This document shows positions 27,030 to 35,436 of a DNA stretch of 52,533 nucleotides, piece after piece. Position 1 is the first letter of the stretch. Each line of letters opens with the position of its first letter. Origin of the DNA: Vicinamibacteria bacterium (GTDB lineage Bacteria; Acidobacteriota; Vicinamibacteria; Fen-336). A program made the position numbers and the translations under genes. The stretch spans positions 1-52,533 of the forward strand of contig DATMML010000130.1 of assembly GCA_035570235.1 (NCBI GenBank), read 5' to 3'. The notes beneath the pieces are model-generated. The model searched no databases, was not told the DNA's origin, and saw only the letters and a program-made list of their open reading frames with translations.

Positions 27030-28367
27030 GTGACGACAGGTTCAGTGGAAAACGCGACCTTTGTCTCGTTCGATGGCGGCGTTTCGGTTCGGTCGTCGTA
27101 TTGCCGTCCCGATAGCTATCGCATGATTGAGGACCACGGCGACCGGGCTCATTGCATTGCCCGGGGTGGTGGTTACTCGTATGCGGCGGCGAGCTTCGGC
27201 GCCGGCAGCCTCGTCCTGGACATGACGGGTCTCAACCGCGTGCTCCGGTTCGACCCCTCCACTCGGCTCATCGAAGTGGAGGCGGGCATGACGCTTGGCG
27301 ACCTGTTCGCCGTTACCGCACCCCGGGGTCTATGGCTTCCCGTCCAGCCCGGGTACCCGGACATCACGATCGGAGGCTGCATCGCCGCCAACGTGCACGG
27401 GAAGAACCCGCATCGCGAAGGTACGTTCGGCCAATCGGTAGCGTCCCTGAACCTCTATCATCCGCAGCGCGGCGCGGTCCGGATCGACCGGGAAAGCGAG
27501 GCCGAGCTCTTCGAGCTGACCTGCGGCGGATACGGACTCACGGGAGTCATCCTCGCGGCGACCCTCCGATTGGAGCCGCTTCCGGGGCACGTGGCTTCCG
27601 TTTCCCGGACTCCTATCGACGGCCTCGCGGAGGGCTTGGAGCGGGTGCGTGCCCTGACCGAAGAGAGCGCCTTCGCATATACCTGGCACGAGGGGACACC
27701 CTCGCCCCGCGCGTTCGGCCGCGGCTTCGTGTTTCAGGGACGCATCGCCCCCGGCCCGCCCCCGCCCGTAGCCGTCCCCCCCTATCGGAGGCTCGTAGCC
27801 AAAAGCCGTGGGCGCCTGCCCATCTCCGTGTGGGGGCGGCGCACGACGTGGCTCCTGGCGGGAGGCTTTCGACGGCTGGAGGCCATGAAGCCGGACCTCA
27901 CGGAAATGCCGCTCTTTGACGCCATGTTCCCGTTCGCGCGCCGCGGAGTGTACTTCCTGCTCTATGGGCGACGGGGCCTGGCGGAGTACCAGGCGCTCGT
28001 GCCATTGCGTGCCGTCGCCGCGTTCCTCCAAGAGCTCGAGAGAGAGGTTCTGCGGAAACGGGCCCCCTTGGTGATGCTCTCGATGAAGCTGTTCCGGGGG
28101 GACCAACGCTTCCTGCGCTTCGAGGGAGACGGCATCTGCTTCACCGCGGACCTGGTGCGCTCCCCGGCCGGCCTGGGCTTCCTCCCGGTCCTGGATCGTC
28201 TGACCATCGCCGCCGGGGGCATCCCCAACATCATCAAGGACTCGCGCCTGCCCATCGCCGTGGTTCGCCAGTGCTATCCCCAATTAGAACGCTTTCGCGA
28301 GAAGCTGCGCGCCTACGACCCCGAGCGGCGCTTTCGCTCGGAGCTATCGGAGAGGCTGGAGCTGTGA
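27030..28367 (+). CDS. DprE1-like FAD-binding oxidase
   Basis: This 445-residue flavoprotein of the FAD_binding_4 (VAO/PCMH) type resembles DprE1, the oxidase half of decaprenylphosphoryl-ribose 2'-epimerase. FAD-binding features are CIARGGGYSYAAAS, VLDMTGLNRVL, VEAGMTLGDLF and PGYPDITIGGCIAANVHGKN followed by GTFGQSV. A C-terminal GSGxP-like segment and the Lys near KDSRLP are in place of the DprE1 active site region. In actinobacteria DprE1 works with the SDR DprE2 on a polyprenyl-phosphate sugar. A GT2 follows in the same operon, which would fit a lipid-linked sugar substrate. The GTG start has no evident ribosome site; GTG 27045 is possible. Confidence 0.82.
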   Translation: MTTGSVENATFVSFDGGVSVRSSYCRPDSYRMIEDHGDRAHCIARGGGYSYAAASFGAGSLVLDMTGLNRVLRFDPSTRLIEVEAGMTLGDLFAVTAPRGLWLPVQPGYPDITIGGCIAANVHGKNPHREGTFGQSVASLNLYHPQRGAVRIDRESEAELFELTCGGYGLTGVILAATLRLEPLPGHVASVSRTPIDGLAEGLERVRALTEESAFAYTWHEGTPSPRAFGRGFVFQGRIAPGPPPPVAVPPYRRLVAKSRGRLPISVWGRRTTWLLAGGFRRLEAMKPDLTEMPLFDAMFPFARRGVYFLLYGRRGLAEYQALVPLRAVAAFLQELEREVLRKRAPLVMLSMKLFRGDQRFLRFEGDGICFTADLVRSPAGLGFLPVLDRLTIAAGGIPNIIKDSRLPIAVVRQCYPQLERFREKLRAYDPERRFRSELSERLEL

Positions 28368-28524
28368 CCCCAGTAGCGGTCGGGGAGCGCGCAGGGCAGG
28401 GCTGCGCCCTGGCGCGGCTGACGGCCCGGGCAGAACCTGGCGACCGGGCGCTTTGCAGGCCGGTGGGCGCTGCCGTCCGGCGCCCATCCCGGCTCGTCTT
28501 CGGGCGCCTGAGGTCCTGAGGAGT

Positions 28525-29253
28525 ATGGCGGAGTCGATCAGCCTGTGCTTTCCGGTCTACAAGGACGAGCGCACCGTCCATCTGGTGGCGGAGAAGGCCC
28601 TCCGATTCCTGTCTTCCCTGGAAGGCGAATACGAGATCATCATCGTGGATGACGGGTCGCCGGACCGCTCGGGAGAGGTCGCGGACGAGCTGGCCCGAGA
28701 GAACCCCTGCATCCGGGTGATACACCACGAATCCAACGCGGGCTACGGGGCCGCCGTCCGCTCCGCCATCGCGGCCAGCCGGTTCGAGTTCATATGCATG
28801 ACGGATGGCGATGATCAATACGAAGTCGAGGACTTCCGGAAGCTTCTGAAACTCAAAGACCGCTATGATTTGATCATCACTTTCCGCTACAAGAAAATCT
28901 ACTCCAGCCTGCGTATCTTCGTCTCCTGGGTCTACAACCGAGTCCTCCGTCTGCTCTTCCGAACCCCTTTTAGGGACGTCTCCACCGGACTGCGCATGGT
29001 TCGCCGCTCGGTGCTGGAGGACATTGTGCTCGAGGCCGATAGCCCGTTCATCGGAGCGGAATTGGCGATCAAGGCCATGCTGAAGGGCTACCGGGTCGGA
29101 GAGGTCGGCATCCAGACCTTCCCCCGGCAGTTCGGCTCTGGCAGCTCGACCTCTTTTCCCAACATCCTCGCTACCATGGCCGACATGTGGAAGATCTACC
29201 GCAAGGTCTTCTCAGACGCCTATGACCTTCCCACCGGGCGGCCGCGCACCTAG
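28525..29253 (+). CDS. GT2 glycosyltransferase, polyprenyl-phosphate-sugar-synthase type
   Basis: A 242-residue soluble GT-A enzyme with ISLCFPVYKDERTV, nucleotide-binding IIIVDDGSPDRSGE and metal-binding CMTDGDDQYEVEDF. It lacks the C-terminal helices of GtrB/ArnC, like many short dolichol-phosphate-mannose-synthase relatives. ATG 28525 is fixed by GAGGAG (28518-28523). It sits 157 bp after the DprE1-like gene and 48 bp before a DUF2079 membrane protein. The likely job is to make a polyprenyl-phosphate sugar, which the flavoprotein might modify and a GT-C protein might use; this pathway is inference. Confidence 0.87.
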   Translation: MAESISLCFPVYKDERTVHLVAEKALRFLSSLEGEYEIIIVDDGSPDRSGEVADELARENPCIRVIHHESNAGYGAAVRSAIAASRFEFICMTDGDDQYEVEDFRKLLKLKDRYDLIITFRYKKIYSSLRIFVSWVYNRVLRLLFRTPFRDVSTGLRMVRRSVLEDIVLEADSPFIGAELAIKAMLKGYRVGEVGIQTFPRQFGSGSSTSFPNILATMADMWKIYRKVFSDAYDLPTGRPRT

Positions 29254-29301
29254 CGCGCATGGCGCACCTTTTGGCCTGGGCGGATCCTCGGTCGACGGGT
29301 C

Positions 29302-30876
29302 TTGACTGCGGGTCGGAGCTCCACGGCCCCGGAGCGCTCTGGACCATCGGCGAGAGGGTTGGGGCCGATCAAGGGCAAGGCTGATTTGCCTCTGGGTTTG
29401 TCCAAGCCAGTGCGCACGTCCCTGCTCCTGGCGACCGGCGTCTTGATTCCGGGGCTTCCCCTCTACCACTCCTACTCCCGGCTCCAGCTCGAGTGGGCGG
29501 ACATTGGCAGCATCTACGACATGCTGCGGAATGTGGTTGAAGTCGGATATCTCCGCTACTACGAGACGGGTGCTGACTACCTTCAAATTCATTTCACCCC
29601 CTTCCTCTTCCCGCTCGCCTGGCTCATCCGACCCCTTCCCTACCTCCTCTTCCTGCTCGCTCTGCACGCGGTGGCCTTGGTCGCAGGGGCTTATGCGCTG
29701 TTCCTGATCTCCCTAAACGTGACCCGATCGGAGACGGTCTCCATCCTGATGTTTTTCATGTTCTTGGCCAGCCCCTATTCCATGGCCGCCGTCCTGTACC
29801 CGCACTACAACATCTTCATGGTCCCGGCCCTGCTGTTCTTCTACTATTTCTTGTTGCGGGGATGGCCGGTGGCGAGCACGGCCTGTCTCTTGCTCGCCCT
29901 CTCGATCAAGGAGGACGTCTGGGTGTACGCCCTTTGCTTGCTGCTGACGCAAATCGGCAGCGCCAAGAGTCGAGTCATCGCCTGGCAAGCCGCCGTCACC
30001 GTTGCCTACTTTCTTCTGGGCACGCAATGGCTTTGGCCGCATCTTCTTCCCGACCGGCAGGACGTGTTTCTGCAATGCTTCGCTCAGGGCGGCTCCAAGG
30101 TGGGGGTTGGGCTTTACCTCCTGGGGCACCCTCTCGCCACTGCTGAAAAGCTCTGGACGGGTCCGGGTCTTGGGTTTTTCTCCACCCTGTTGTTCGTGCC
30201 GTTCCTTGCCCCGCTCAAGGCCCTCTGCGTTCTACCTCCGACGTACCTGTGGCTGAATTCAACGAGTCCCGAGAGGAGTTCGCTCGCATTCAACAACGGG
30301 ATACCGAGTCTTGTGCTTTTTACCGCGATACTGCCCTACGGACTGCGGACCCTTGAGAAAGGCGTCGCGTGGATCCTGGGTCGGCTTGGGATCGGCCCCG
30401 GGCTCAACGAGCGCTGGCCGCGACGGGCTCTTATCCTGGCGGGCGCAATGCTCCTGGGGGCGAGCGTTCTCGGCAATCTGAACCTTCCCGTGGGGCTCGA
30501 GAAGAGCCCGAATCTGCGCACGGCCTACTTAGATCCCGAGCGCAGGGGCGACGGTGCTCGAGACCACTACAAGGTCGGGTGGGACATCCTCGAGCACCGC
30601 CTGAGGCCGAACACAAGTGTCATCACGGACTTCACCCTGGCTACTTATACCCGCGAACGACACCAAACCTACGGGTTTCATCGAGACTGGCCCACACTCA
30701 AGGAGGGGACGCTGCGGCCGGACTATGTCCTGTATCATCTCAAGCCTCTGCAACCGGCCGTTGGGCCCCGACGGATGCGGGCGATTCACGAATGGATGCT
30801 CGCCAATCGTGATTACCGGCTGGTCTACAACAGAGCTGAGTACTACTTGTTCGAGCGGGCGGGAGAGGGCGGCTGA
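29302..30876 (+). CDS. DUF2079-like polytopic membrane protein
   Basis: Up to 524 residues with about 10 membrane helices. The pattern HFTPFLFPLAWLIRPLPY, followed later by KEDVWVYALCL, is that of DUF2079 proteins, which are GT-C-like and uncharacterised. The C-terminal 130 residues are soluble and contain NTSVITDFTLATY and YVLYHLKP. The true start is unclear: TTG 29302 is the longest option, and TTG 29359 just after GAGAGG would shorten it by 19 residues. It follows the GT2 by 48 bp and precedes a methyltransferase by 88 bp in the same direction. Confidence 0.78.
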   Translation: MTAGRSSTAPERSGPSARGLGPIKGKADLPLGLSKPVRTSLLLATGVLIPGLPLYHSYSRLQLEWADIGSIYDMLRNVVEVGYLRYYETGADYLQIHFTPFLFPLAWLIRPLPYLLFLLALHAVALVAGAYALFLISLNVTRSETVSILMFFMFLASPYSMAAVLYPHYNIFMVPALLFFYYFLLRGWPVASTACLLLALSIKEDVWVYALCLLLTQIGSAKSRVIAWQAAVTVAYFLLGTQWLWPHLLPDRQDVFLQCFAQGGSKVGVGLYLLGHPLATAEKLWTGPGLGFFSTLLFVPFLAPLKALCVLPPTYLWLNSTSPERSSLAFNNGIPSLVLFTAILPYGLRTLEKGVAWILGRLGIGPGLNERWPRRALILAGAMLLGASVLGNLNLPVGLEKSPNLRTAYLDPERRGDGARDHYKVGWDILEHRLRPNTSVITDFTLATYTRERHQTYGFHRDWPTLKEGTLRPDYVLYHLKPLQPAVGPRRMRAIHEWMLANRDYRLVYNRAEYYLFERAGEGG

Positions 30877-30964
30877 TCTCAAGGGCAGGCGGGATGGTCA
30901 GGCTCGGGCCGGCCGCAGGGCCGCGGGGCGCCCCCGTCCCTGGCCCCCCGACGGCAGAACCGTC

Positions 30965-31744
30965 ATGAATTCCGGCTCTTTGGATCCCCTTGCGGCCGAG
31001 CAGACTATGGGCCTCAACGCCGAGGCCTTGGCCGCCGCCCAAAACCTCTGGAGCTGGAACCTGGGGGTCTTCCCCCTCCAGCCGGGGCGGCGGATTCTGG
31101 ACGTGGGCTGCGGCCCGTGCCTCTACTGGCGAGAGATCGTCCGGCTGCGCCCGGCCCTCTACCTAGCCGCCGACCTCAGCGAAGCCTTCTTGGCGGAGGC
31201 CCAGCGACGGCTCGAAGGGCAGGTGCCGGTTGAGACGCGCCGGCTCGATCTGATCCAATGGGAGCCCGATGCCTGGTGGGCGGACAAGGAGCTGGACGAC
31301 GCCTTCTGCTTCGACGTCCTCGAGCACATCGAGGACGATGCCCTGGCTGCCCGCAAGCTGGCCCTGCTCCTCCGGTTGGCTCGGGTCCAGAGGCTTTTCG
31401 TGCGCGTTCCGGCGCTGCCCTGGATCTATGGTCGGAATGACGCCGCCATCGGACACTACCGGCGCTACTCGAGAAGCGGGCTGCGGAAGCTTCTCGAGGG
31501 GGCGGGCCTTCGTCCCCTCAAAATCCGCTTCCACAATGCGGCCGGTATTTTTCCCTGGTTCGTGGTCGGGCGCCTTGCCCGTCGCGCCCAGGCGGTGAGC
31601 GCGGCGGAGGGGCGGCTCTTCGACGCCCTGGTTCCCGCCCTTCGGCTGGCCGAGAGGCTCGTCCCTCCGCCCATAGGGCTCTCCCTCTACGCCGTCTGCT
31701 CGGTGGCCCCGCCGGGAGGCGAGAAACAGGAGTCGGCCCCGTGA
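30965..31744 (+). CDS. Class I SAM-dependent methyltransferase
   Basis: A 259-residue enzyme with motif I ILDVGCGPCLYWREIV, acidic LAADLSEAFLAEAQ and DAFCFDVLEHIEDD. The segment IGHYRRYSRSGLRKLLEGAG is typical of the sugar- and lipid-directed methyltransferases in glycan loci. ATG 30965 directly follows a small perfect hairpin (GACGG, 5-nt loop, CCGTC at 30950-30964) instead of a clear ribosome site. Its stop overlaps the aminotransferase GTG by four bases. A long open stretch upstream in the same frame overlaps the DUF2079 gene and is not counted. Confidence 0.87.
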   Translation: MNSGSLDPLAAEQTMGLNAEALAAAQNLWSWNLGVFPLQPGRRILDVGCGPCLYWREIVRLRPALYLAADLSEAFLAEAQRRLEGQVPVETRRLDLIQWEPDAWWADKELDDAFCFDVLEHIEDDALAARKLALLLRLARVQRLFVRVPALPWIYGRNDAAIGHYRRYSRSGLRKLLEGAGLRPLKIRFHNAAGIFPWFVVGRLARRAQAVSAAEGRLFDALVPALRLAERLVPPPIGLSLYAVCSVAPPGGEKQESAP

Positions 31745-32928
31745 GGCTGGCCCTGCTCGGAGGAGAGCCGGCGTTCGCGCGCCCGCTGGCGGTGGGCGTC
31801 CCGATCCTGGAGGCGGACACCCGCGAACGCTACTACCGCCTGATGGCGGGTGCCTTCGAGCGGAATTGGCTAACGAACGATGGCCCTCTCGTGCGGCAGC
31901 TCGAAGACGAGCTGGCCCGGCTCCACGCGGTCCGGCACTGCGCCCTCGTCTGCAACGCCACCATGGCCCAGGTCCTGCTCCTGCGCGCCCTGGAACTCCA
32001 CGGCGAGGTCGTCCTCCCTTCCTTTACTTTTGCGGCCACCGCCCACGCCTGCGCCTGGCAGGGCCTGACCCCGGTCTTTTGCGACATCTCTCCCGACTCA
32101 CTGATGGCGGGGCCGGCCGAGGTGGAGAGGGCAATAACCAGCGGGACCCGCGCCGTGATCGGCGTTCATCTGTTCGGCAATGTGTGCGACACGGCCGGCC
32201 TGGCCGAGACTTGCGCCCGCCGGGGGCTCACCCTCTTCTTCGATGCGGCGCACGCATTCGGTTGTACCCTCGGCGACACGCCGATCGGAGGCTCCGGCCG
32301 GGCGGAGATCCTGAGCTTCCACGCCACCAAGGCTTTCAGCACCTTCGAGGGCGGCGCGGTCCTGACCAACGATTCCGACCTGGACGCCCGAATCCGCGCT
32401 TTGCGCAACTTCGGGTTCCGCGGCTATGACGATGTGGCCTGGCTCGGCCTGAACGGAAAGCTATCGGAATCGGGGGCCGCCCTTGGGCTGGCCTCGCTGC
32501 CGGCGGTCGAGGGGCGCCGGAGGCGGTACCAAGCGATCTACGAGGCCTATCGGGACGGCCTCGCGGACATCCCCGGGGTGAGGGTCCTTCCCGTGGGCCA
32601 GCGGGGACGTTCCAACTACCACTATGTGCCCGTTCTCATCGAGGGCGCTGCCTTCGGGCTGCCCCGCGATCTCCTCTACCGGTTGCTGTGGGCCGAGAAT
32701 GTCCTGGTGCGGCGATACTTCTATCCCGGCCTCCACCGGATGGCCGCCTATGCCGGGACGACCCCCGGGGTATCGCTGCCCGCCACCGAGGAGGTTGCGG
32801 ACCGGATCCTGTGCCTCCCCTCAGGCTTCGAGGAACCCGTCCCGACGGTCGAGAGGATCGTGGGGCTCTTTCGTGAAGCGCGGGCCCGAGTCGCGGAGCT
32901 GCGCCAACTGGAGCCAGCCCGCCCATGA
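31741..32928 (+). CDS. DegT/DnrJ/EryC1/StrS aminotransferase
   Basis: A 395-residue PLP enzyme of the sugar aminotransferase family. It opens MRLALLGGEPAF, continues with NWLTNDGPLVRQLE, VCNATMAQVLLLRAL and PSFTFAATAHAC, and carries the PLP Lys197 in SFHATKAFSTFEGG. The family turns 3- or 4-keto sugar nucleotides into amino sugars with glutamate as donor. No dehydratase that would make the keto substrate is visible nearby, so the precursor must come from elsewhere. Coupled by 4-base overlaps to the methyltransferase before it (GTGA) and the flavoprotein after it (ATGA). Confidence 0.92.
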   Translation: MRLALLGGEPAFARPLAVGVPILEADTRERYYRLMAGAFERNWLTNDGPLVRQLEDELARLHAVRHCALVCNATMAQVLLLRALELHGEVVLPSFTFAATAHACAWQGLTPVFCDISPDSLMAGPAEVERAITSGTRAVIGVHLFGNVCDTAGLAETCARRGLTLFFDAAHAFGCTLGDTPIGGSGRAEILSFHATKAFSTFEGGAVLTNDSDLDARIRALRNFGFRGYDDVAWLGLNGKLSESGAALGLASLPAVEGRRRRYQAIYEAYRDGLADIPGVRVLPVGQRGRSNYHYVPVLIEGAAFGLPRDLLYRLLWAENVLVRRYFYPGLHRMAAYAGTTPGVSLPATEEVADRILCLPSGFEEPVPTVERIVGLFREARARVAELRQLEPARP

Positions 32929-34352
32929 AGGCTCTCGTTCTCGGGGGCGGGCCGGCGGGACTGTGCGCGGCCTGGAACCTGGCCCAGGACGGCCACCGGG
33001 TGCTCGTGCTCGAAAGGGAGCCGGTCTGGGGCGGTTTGTCCATCACCTTCGAGCGTCAAGGCTACAAGTACGATCTGGGCCCCCACAACATCCACTCACG
33101 CCGCGAGAGCGTCCTCCGTTTCCTGGCCGGCGTCCTCGGGGACCGCTTCCTCACCTACTACCCGGTCCTGCAGATCTATTTCCGCGGCCGGCGCATTGGC
33201 TACCCCCTCGTCGGTCTCGAGGTCCTGGGCGCCATCCCGCTCCTTACCGCGCTTGGCTGCGGGGCGAGTTTTGTCGGCAACCGCGGCTTGAGCGTCTTCT
33301 CGAGGGGCTACCGCGACGACGGCAGCTATGAGACTTGGGTCGTGAACCGGTTCGGCCGCCGCTTCTACGACATCTTCTTCGGGCCCTACTCGGCGAAGGT
33401 TTGGGGCATTCCCCCCCGGGAGCTCTCGGACGTCGTGGCCAAGAAGCGCATTGCCGTGAGAAGCATCGGCGAATTGATCCGCTCCATCCTGGTCAGGCAG
33501 GAGTCGTACCATCCCGAGAATGCGCGCCTGATCAAGAACCACTACCCCGCGGGCGGGGTGGGCGAGATCTCGGATTTCTTCGCGCGCGGCATTCGGGCTG
33601 CGGGCGGCGAGATCCGCACCAACTGCCTCGTGGACCGCCTCGTTCTGGAGGGGGGCTCGATCCGAACCGTCTCCTGGACCACGGGTGGTCGGCGGGAGAG
33701 CTTGGACTTATCGGACGGGGGGGAGGCCTGGCAGGTGCTCTCCACGGCCCCCCTGAACGATCTGGTGAAGATGGTCGAGGGCCCGGTGGCGGACCCGGTG
33801 CGGCAGGCCGCGTCGGAGCTGGACTTTACCTCCGAGGTCCTCCTCTACCTGAACTTGGACGGGCCGAGCGCCTTCGGCGTCCACCTCCTCTACTTCAGCG
33901 AGTCGGAGTTCCCCTTCAACCGGATCTACGACATCGGCCTCTTCAGCCGAGAGATGGTCCCCGCGGGCAAGAGCGCTCTGTGCATAGAGCTGACCTGTTC
34001 CCAAAGCGACGCCCTATGGACGATGGAGGCCCCCGAGGTTTTTGCGCTCTGCATGCCCTCTCTGGAGCGGCACCACCTGCTGGACCGCGCCCGCGTGGAG
34101 GACTGCCACATCCGCCGGCTCGAGCACGCTTACCCCCGCTTCCGAGTCGGATACCAAAAGAGGGTCCAGTCGATCCTGGATTTCGTGGACGGGGTCGAGA
34201 ACCTCACGACCTTCGGCCGGCAGGGCCTGTTTGCGTACGCGAACGTCGACGACGCGATCTGGATGGGTTTCGAGATCGCCAAGAGCCTTCCCTACCGGAA
34301 ACGGATGCCGTTGCCGCTCAAGGAACTCCTCCCGACCTACATCGATTTCTGA
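32925..34352 (+). CDS. FAD-dependent amine-oxidase/UDP-galactopyranose-mutase-like protein
   Basis: A 475-residue flavoprotein. The N-terminal dinucleotide site is VLGGGPAGLCAAWNLAQDG with the ribose-binding Glu in VLERE, then GGLSITFERQGYKYDLGPH, as in UDP-galactopyranose-mutase and protoporphyrinogen-oxidase-like enzymes. A motif FGPYSAKVWG in the middle recurs in the polysaccharide-cluster branch. These enzymes may isomerise or desaturate a sugar; the role here is not established. The start overlaps the aminotransferase stop (ATGA). Last gene of the plus operon, followed by an inverted repeat at 34365-34400 and the convergent acyltransferase. Confidence 0.82.
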   Translation: MKALVLGGGPAGLCAAWNLAQDGHRVLVLEREPVWGGLSITFERQGYKYDLGPHNIHSRRESVLRFLAGVLGDRFLTYYPVLQIYFRGRRIGYPLVGLEVLGAIPLLTALGCGASFVGNRGLSVFSRGYRDDGSYETWVVNRFGRRFYDIFFGPYSAKVWGIPPRELSDVVAKKRIAVRSIGELIRSILVRQESYHPENARLIKNHYPAGGVGEISDFFARGIRAAGGEIRTNCLVDRLVLEGGSIRTVSWTTGGRRESLDLSDGGEAWQVLSTAPLNDLVKMVEGPVADPVRQAASELDFTSEVLLYLNLDGPSAFGVHLLYFSESEFPFNRIYDIGLFSREMVPAGKSALCIELTCSQSDALWTMEAPEVFALCMPSLERHHLLDRARVEDCHIRRLEHAYPRFRVGYQKRVQSILDFVDGVENLTTFGRQGLFAYANVDDAIWMGFEIAKSLPYRKRMPLPLKELLPTYIDF

Positions 34353-34364
34353 CCGCAGCTCTCC

Positions 34365-34400
34365 CCAGGGTGGAGGGACGACGGAGGTGTCCGACCCTGG
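34365..34400. terminator. Possible bidirectional terminator between convergent genes
   Basis: CCAGGGT (34365-34371) pairs with ACCCTGG (34394-34400), and three further inner pairs (GGA/TCC) are possible with a one-base bulge. It lies between two convergent genes. There is no T-run, so it is only a weak candidate. Confidence 0.3.
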
Positions 34401-34424
34401 CTTCCGGCGCAGAGAGGGCGCGGC

Positions 34425-35096
34425 TTAGAGGTAAGGATCGTCGACGGCGCGGCCACGGATGATCTGCGCTGGCGCTCCGAAAGCCACCACCTCGGGGGGG
34501 ATGTCCTGCATGACCAACGCGCCGGCGCCCACGACCGTGTGTGCCCCGATCCTGAGGTTGTGCACGACCCTGGCCCCTAGGCCCACCGCCGCGCAGGTCC
34601 CGAGGCGTACGCGCCCCCCCGTGACCGCGCCAGGGGCGAGACTGGAATAGTCCTCCATGACGCCATCGTGATCCAGGGAGGCGAGGGTGTTGACGATGCA
34701 CCCCTTCCCGATCCGGGACCCGCTCACCACGACGGCCCCGGCCATGATCACGGTCCCGGGCTCGATGGTGACGTCGCCGGCGACGGTGGCTGCGGGATGG
34801 ACGGAGGACACGAACACGAAGCTGGGGACCAACGCCTGCACCCGCTCCATGGCCGCTCGACGCTGCCAGTTGTCACCGATGGCGACGAACCCGAGCGTGG
34901 TGCCTTGCTCCCGGCAGAGGGCGGGCAGGTCCGATTCTTGCCCGAGCACCTGCGACCCCAGGCCCGGGGTCCCCTTCGGCTGCGAGGAGTCGATCAGGCC
35001 CACGACGTGGTAACGCCCCTCGGAGCGAATGACGTCGAGAACCGACCGGGCGTGACCCCCCGCGCCGATCACGAGAACCCGCTCCTTAGTTCCCAT
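34425..35096 (-). CDS. NeuD/PglD-like sugar O- or N-acyltransferase
   Basis: A 223-residue protein with an N-terminal Rossmann-like UDP-sugar part (VLVIGAGGHARSVLDVIRSE) and a C-terminal left-handed beta helix of hexapeptide repeats (for example VTIEPGTVIMAGAVVVSGSRIGKG split over several turns). It ends with GALVMQDIPPEVVAFGAPA. The family includes PglD and NeuD, which acetylate amino sugars with acetyl-CoA; the His of SLDHDG is in the catalytic position. It starts at ATG 35096, with a likely promoter at 35225-35254. It converges on the operon encoding the aminotransferase, and the two could act one after the other on the same amino sugar. Confidence 0.9.
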   Translation of the reverse strand: MGTKERVLVIGAGGHARSVLDVIRSEGRYHVVGLIDSSQPKGTPGLGSQVLGQESDLPALCREQGTTLGFVAIGDNWQRRAAMERVQALVPSFVFVSSVHPAATVAGDVTIEPGTVIMAGAVVVSGSRIGKGCIVNTLASLDHDGVMEDYSSLAPGAVTGGRVRLGTCAAVGLGARVVHNLRIGAHTVVGAGALVMQDIPPEVVAFGAPAQIIRGRAVDDPYL

Positions 35097-35436
35097 GCTG
35101 CCGTCCCTCGTCTTCGTGCTTCGGGGAGTCACGGTCCGGGGGCCGCGGCGCCGGCTCCCCGACGCCCCCGCCGGGAACCTCGCGCGCGGAAAAGAGGGGC
35201 TCAATCAGGGGGCAATCCTGGAGCAGAGTACTTTCGCCAAGAGGCTGCGGTCAAGCAGAGAGGGGCAGAGAGGGGTAGGGGGTCAGCGCCCCGACAAAAT
35301 CCGCCCTTCCATGCCCCTTCCCGCTTCCAAGGGCATTCTCATTTGCTTCGACGGTAGAGGGCGGCAGAGAGTGGATGGTTGCGGTCGCGTGGCTTCCGGA
35401 CACAGAGTAGGTGTCGGCGGTGCCGAGAAAGCGACC
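35097..35436. other. Divergent intergenic region, 340 bp
   Basis: No gene is supported. The minus strand holds a likely promoter for the acyltransferase (35225-35254). On the plus strand, TTGCGG and CAGAGT separated by 18 bp before the membrane protein gene at 35437 form only a weak promoter candidate. The rest is GC-rich with several purine tracts. Confidence 0.5.
35225..35254 (-). promoter_or_regulatory. Promoter, TTGACC-18-TACTCT
   Basis: Minus strand TTGACC (35254-35249), 18 bp, then TACTCT (35230-35225). Transcription would start near 35218, giving a leader of about 120 nt before the acyltransferase ATG at 35096. Read by eye. Confidence 0.4.
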
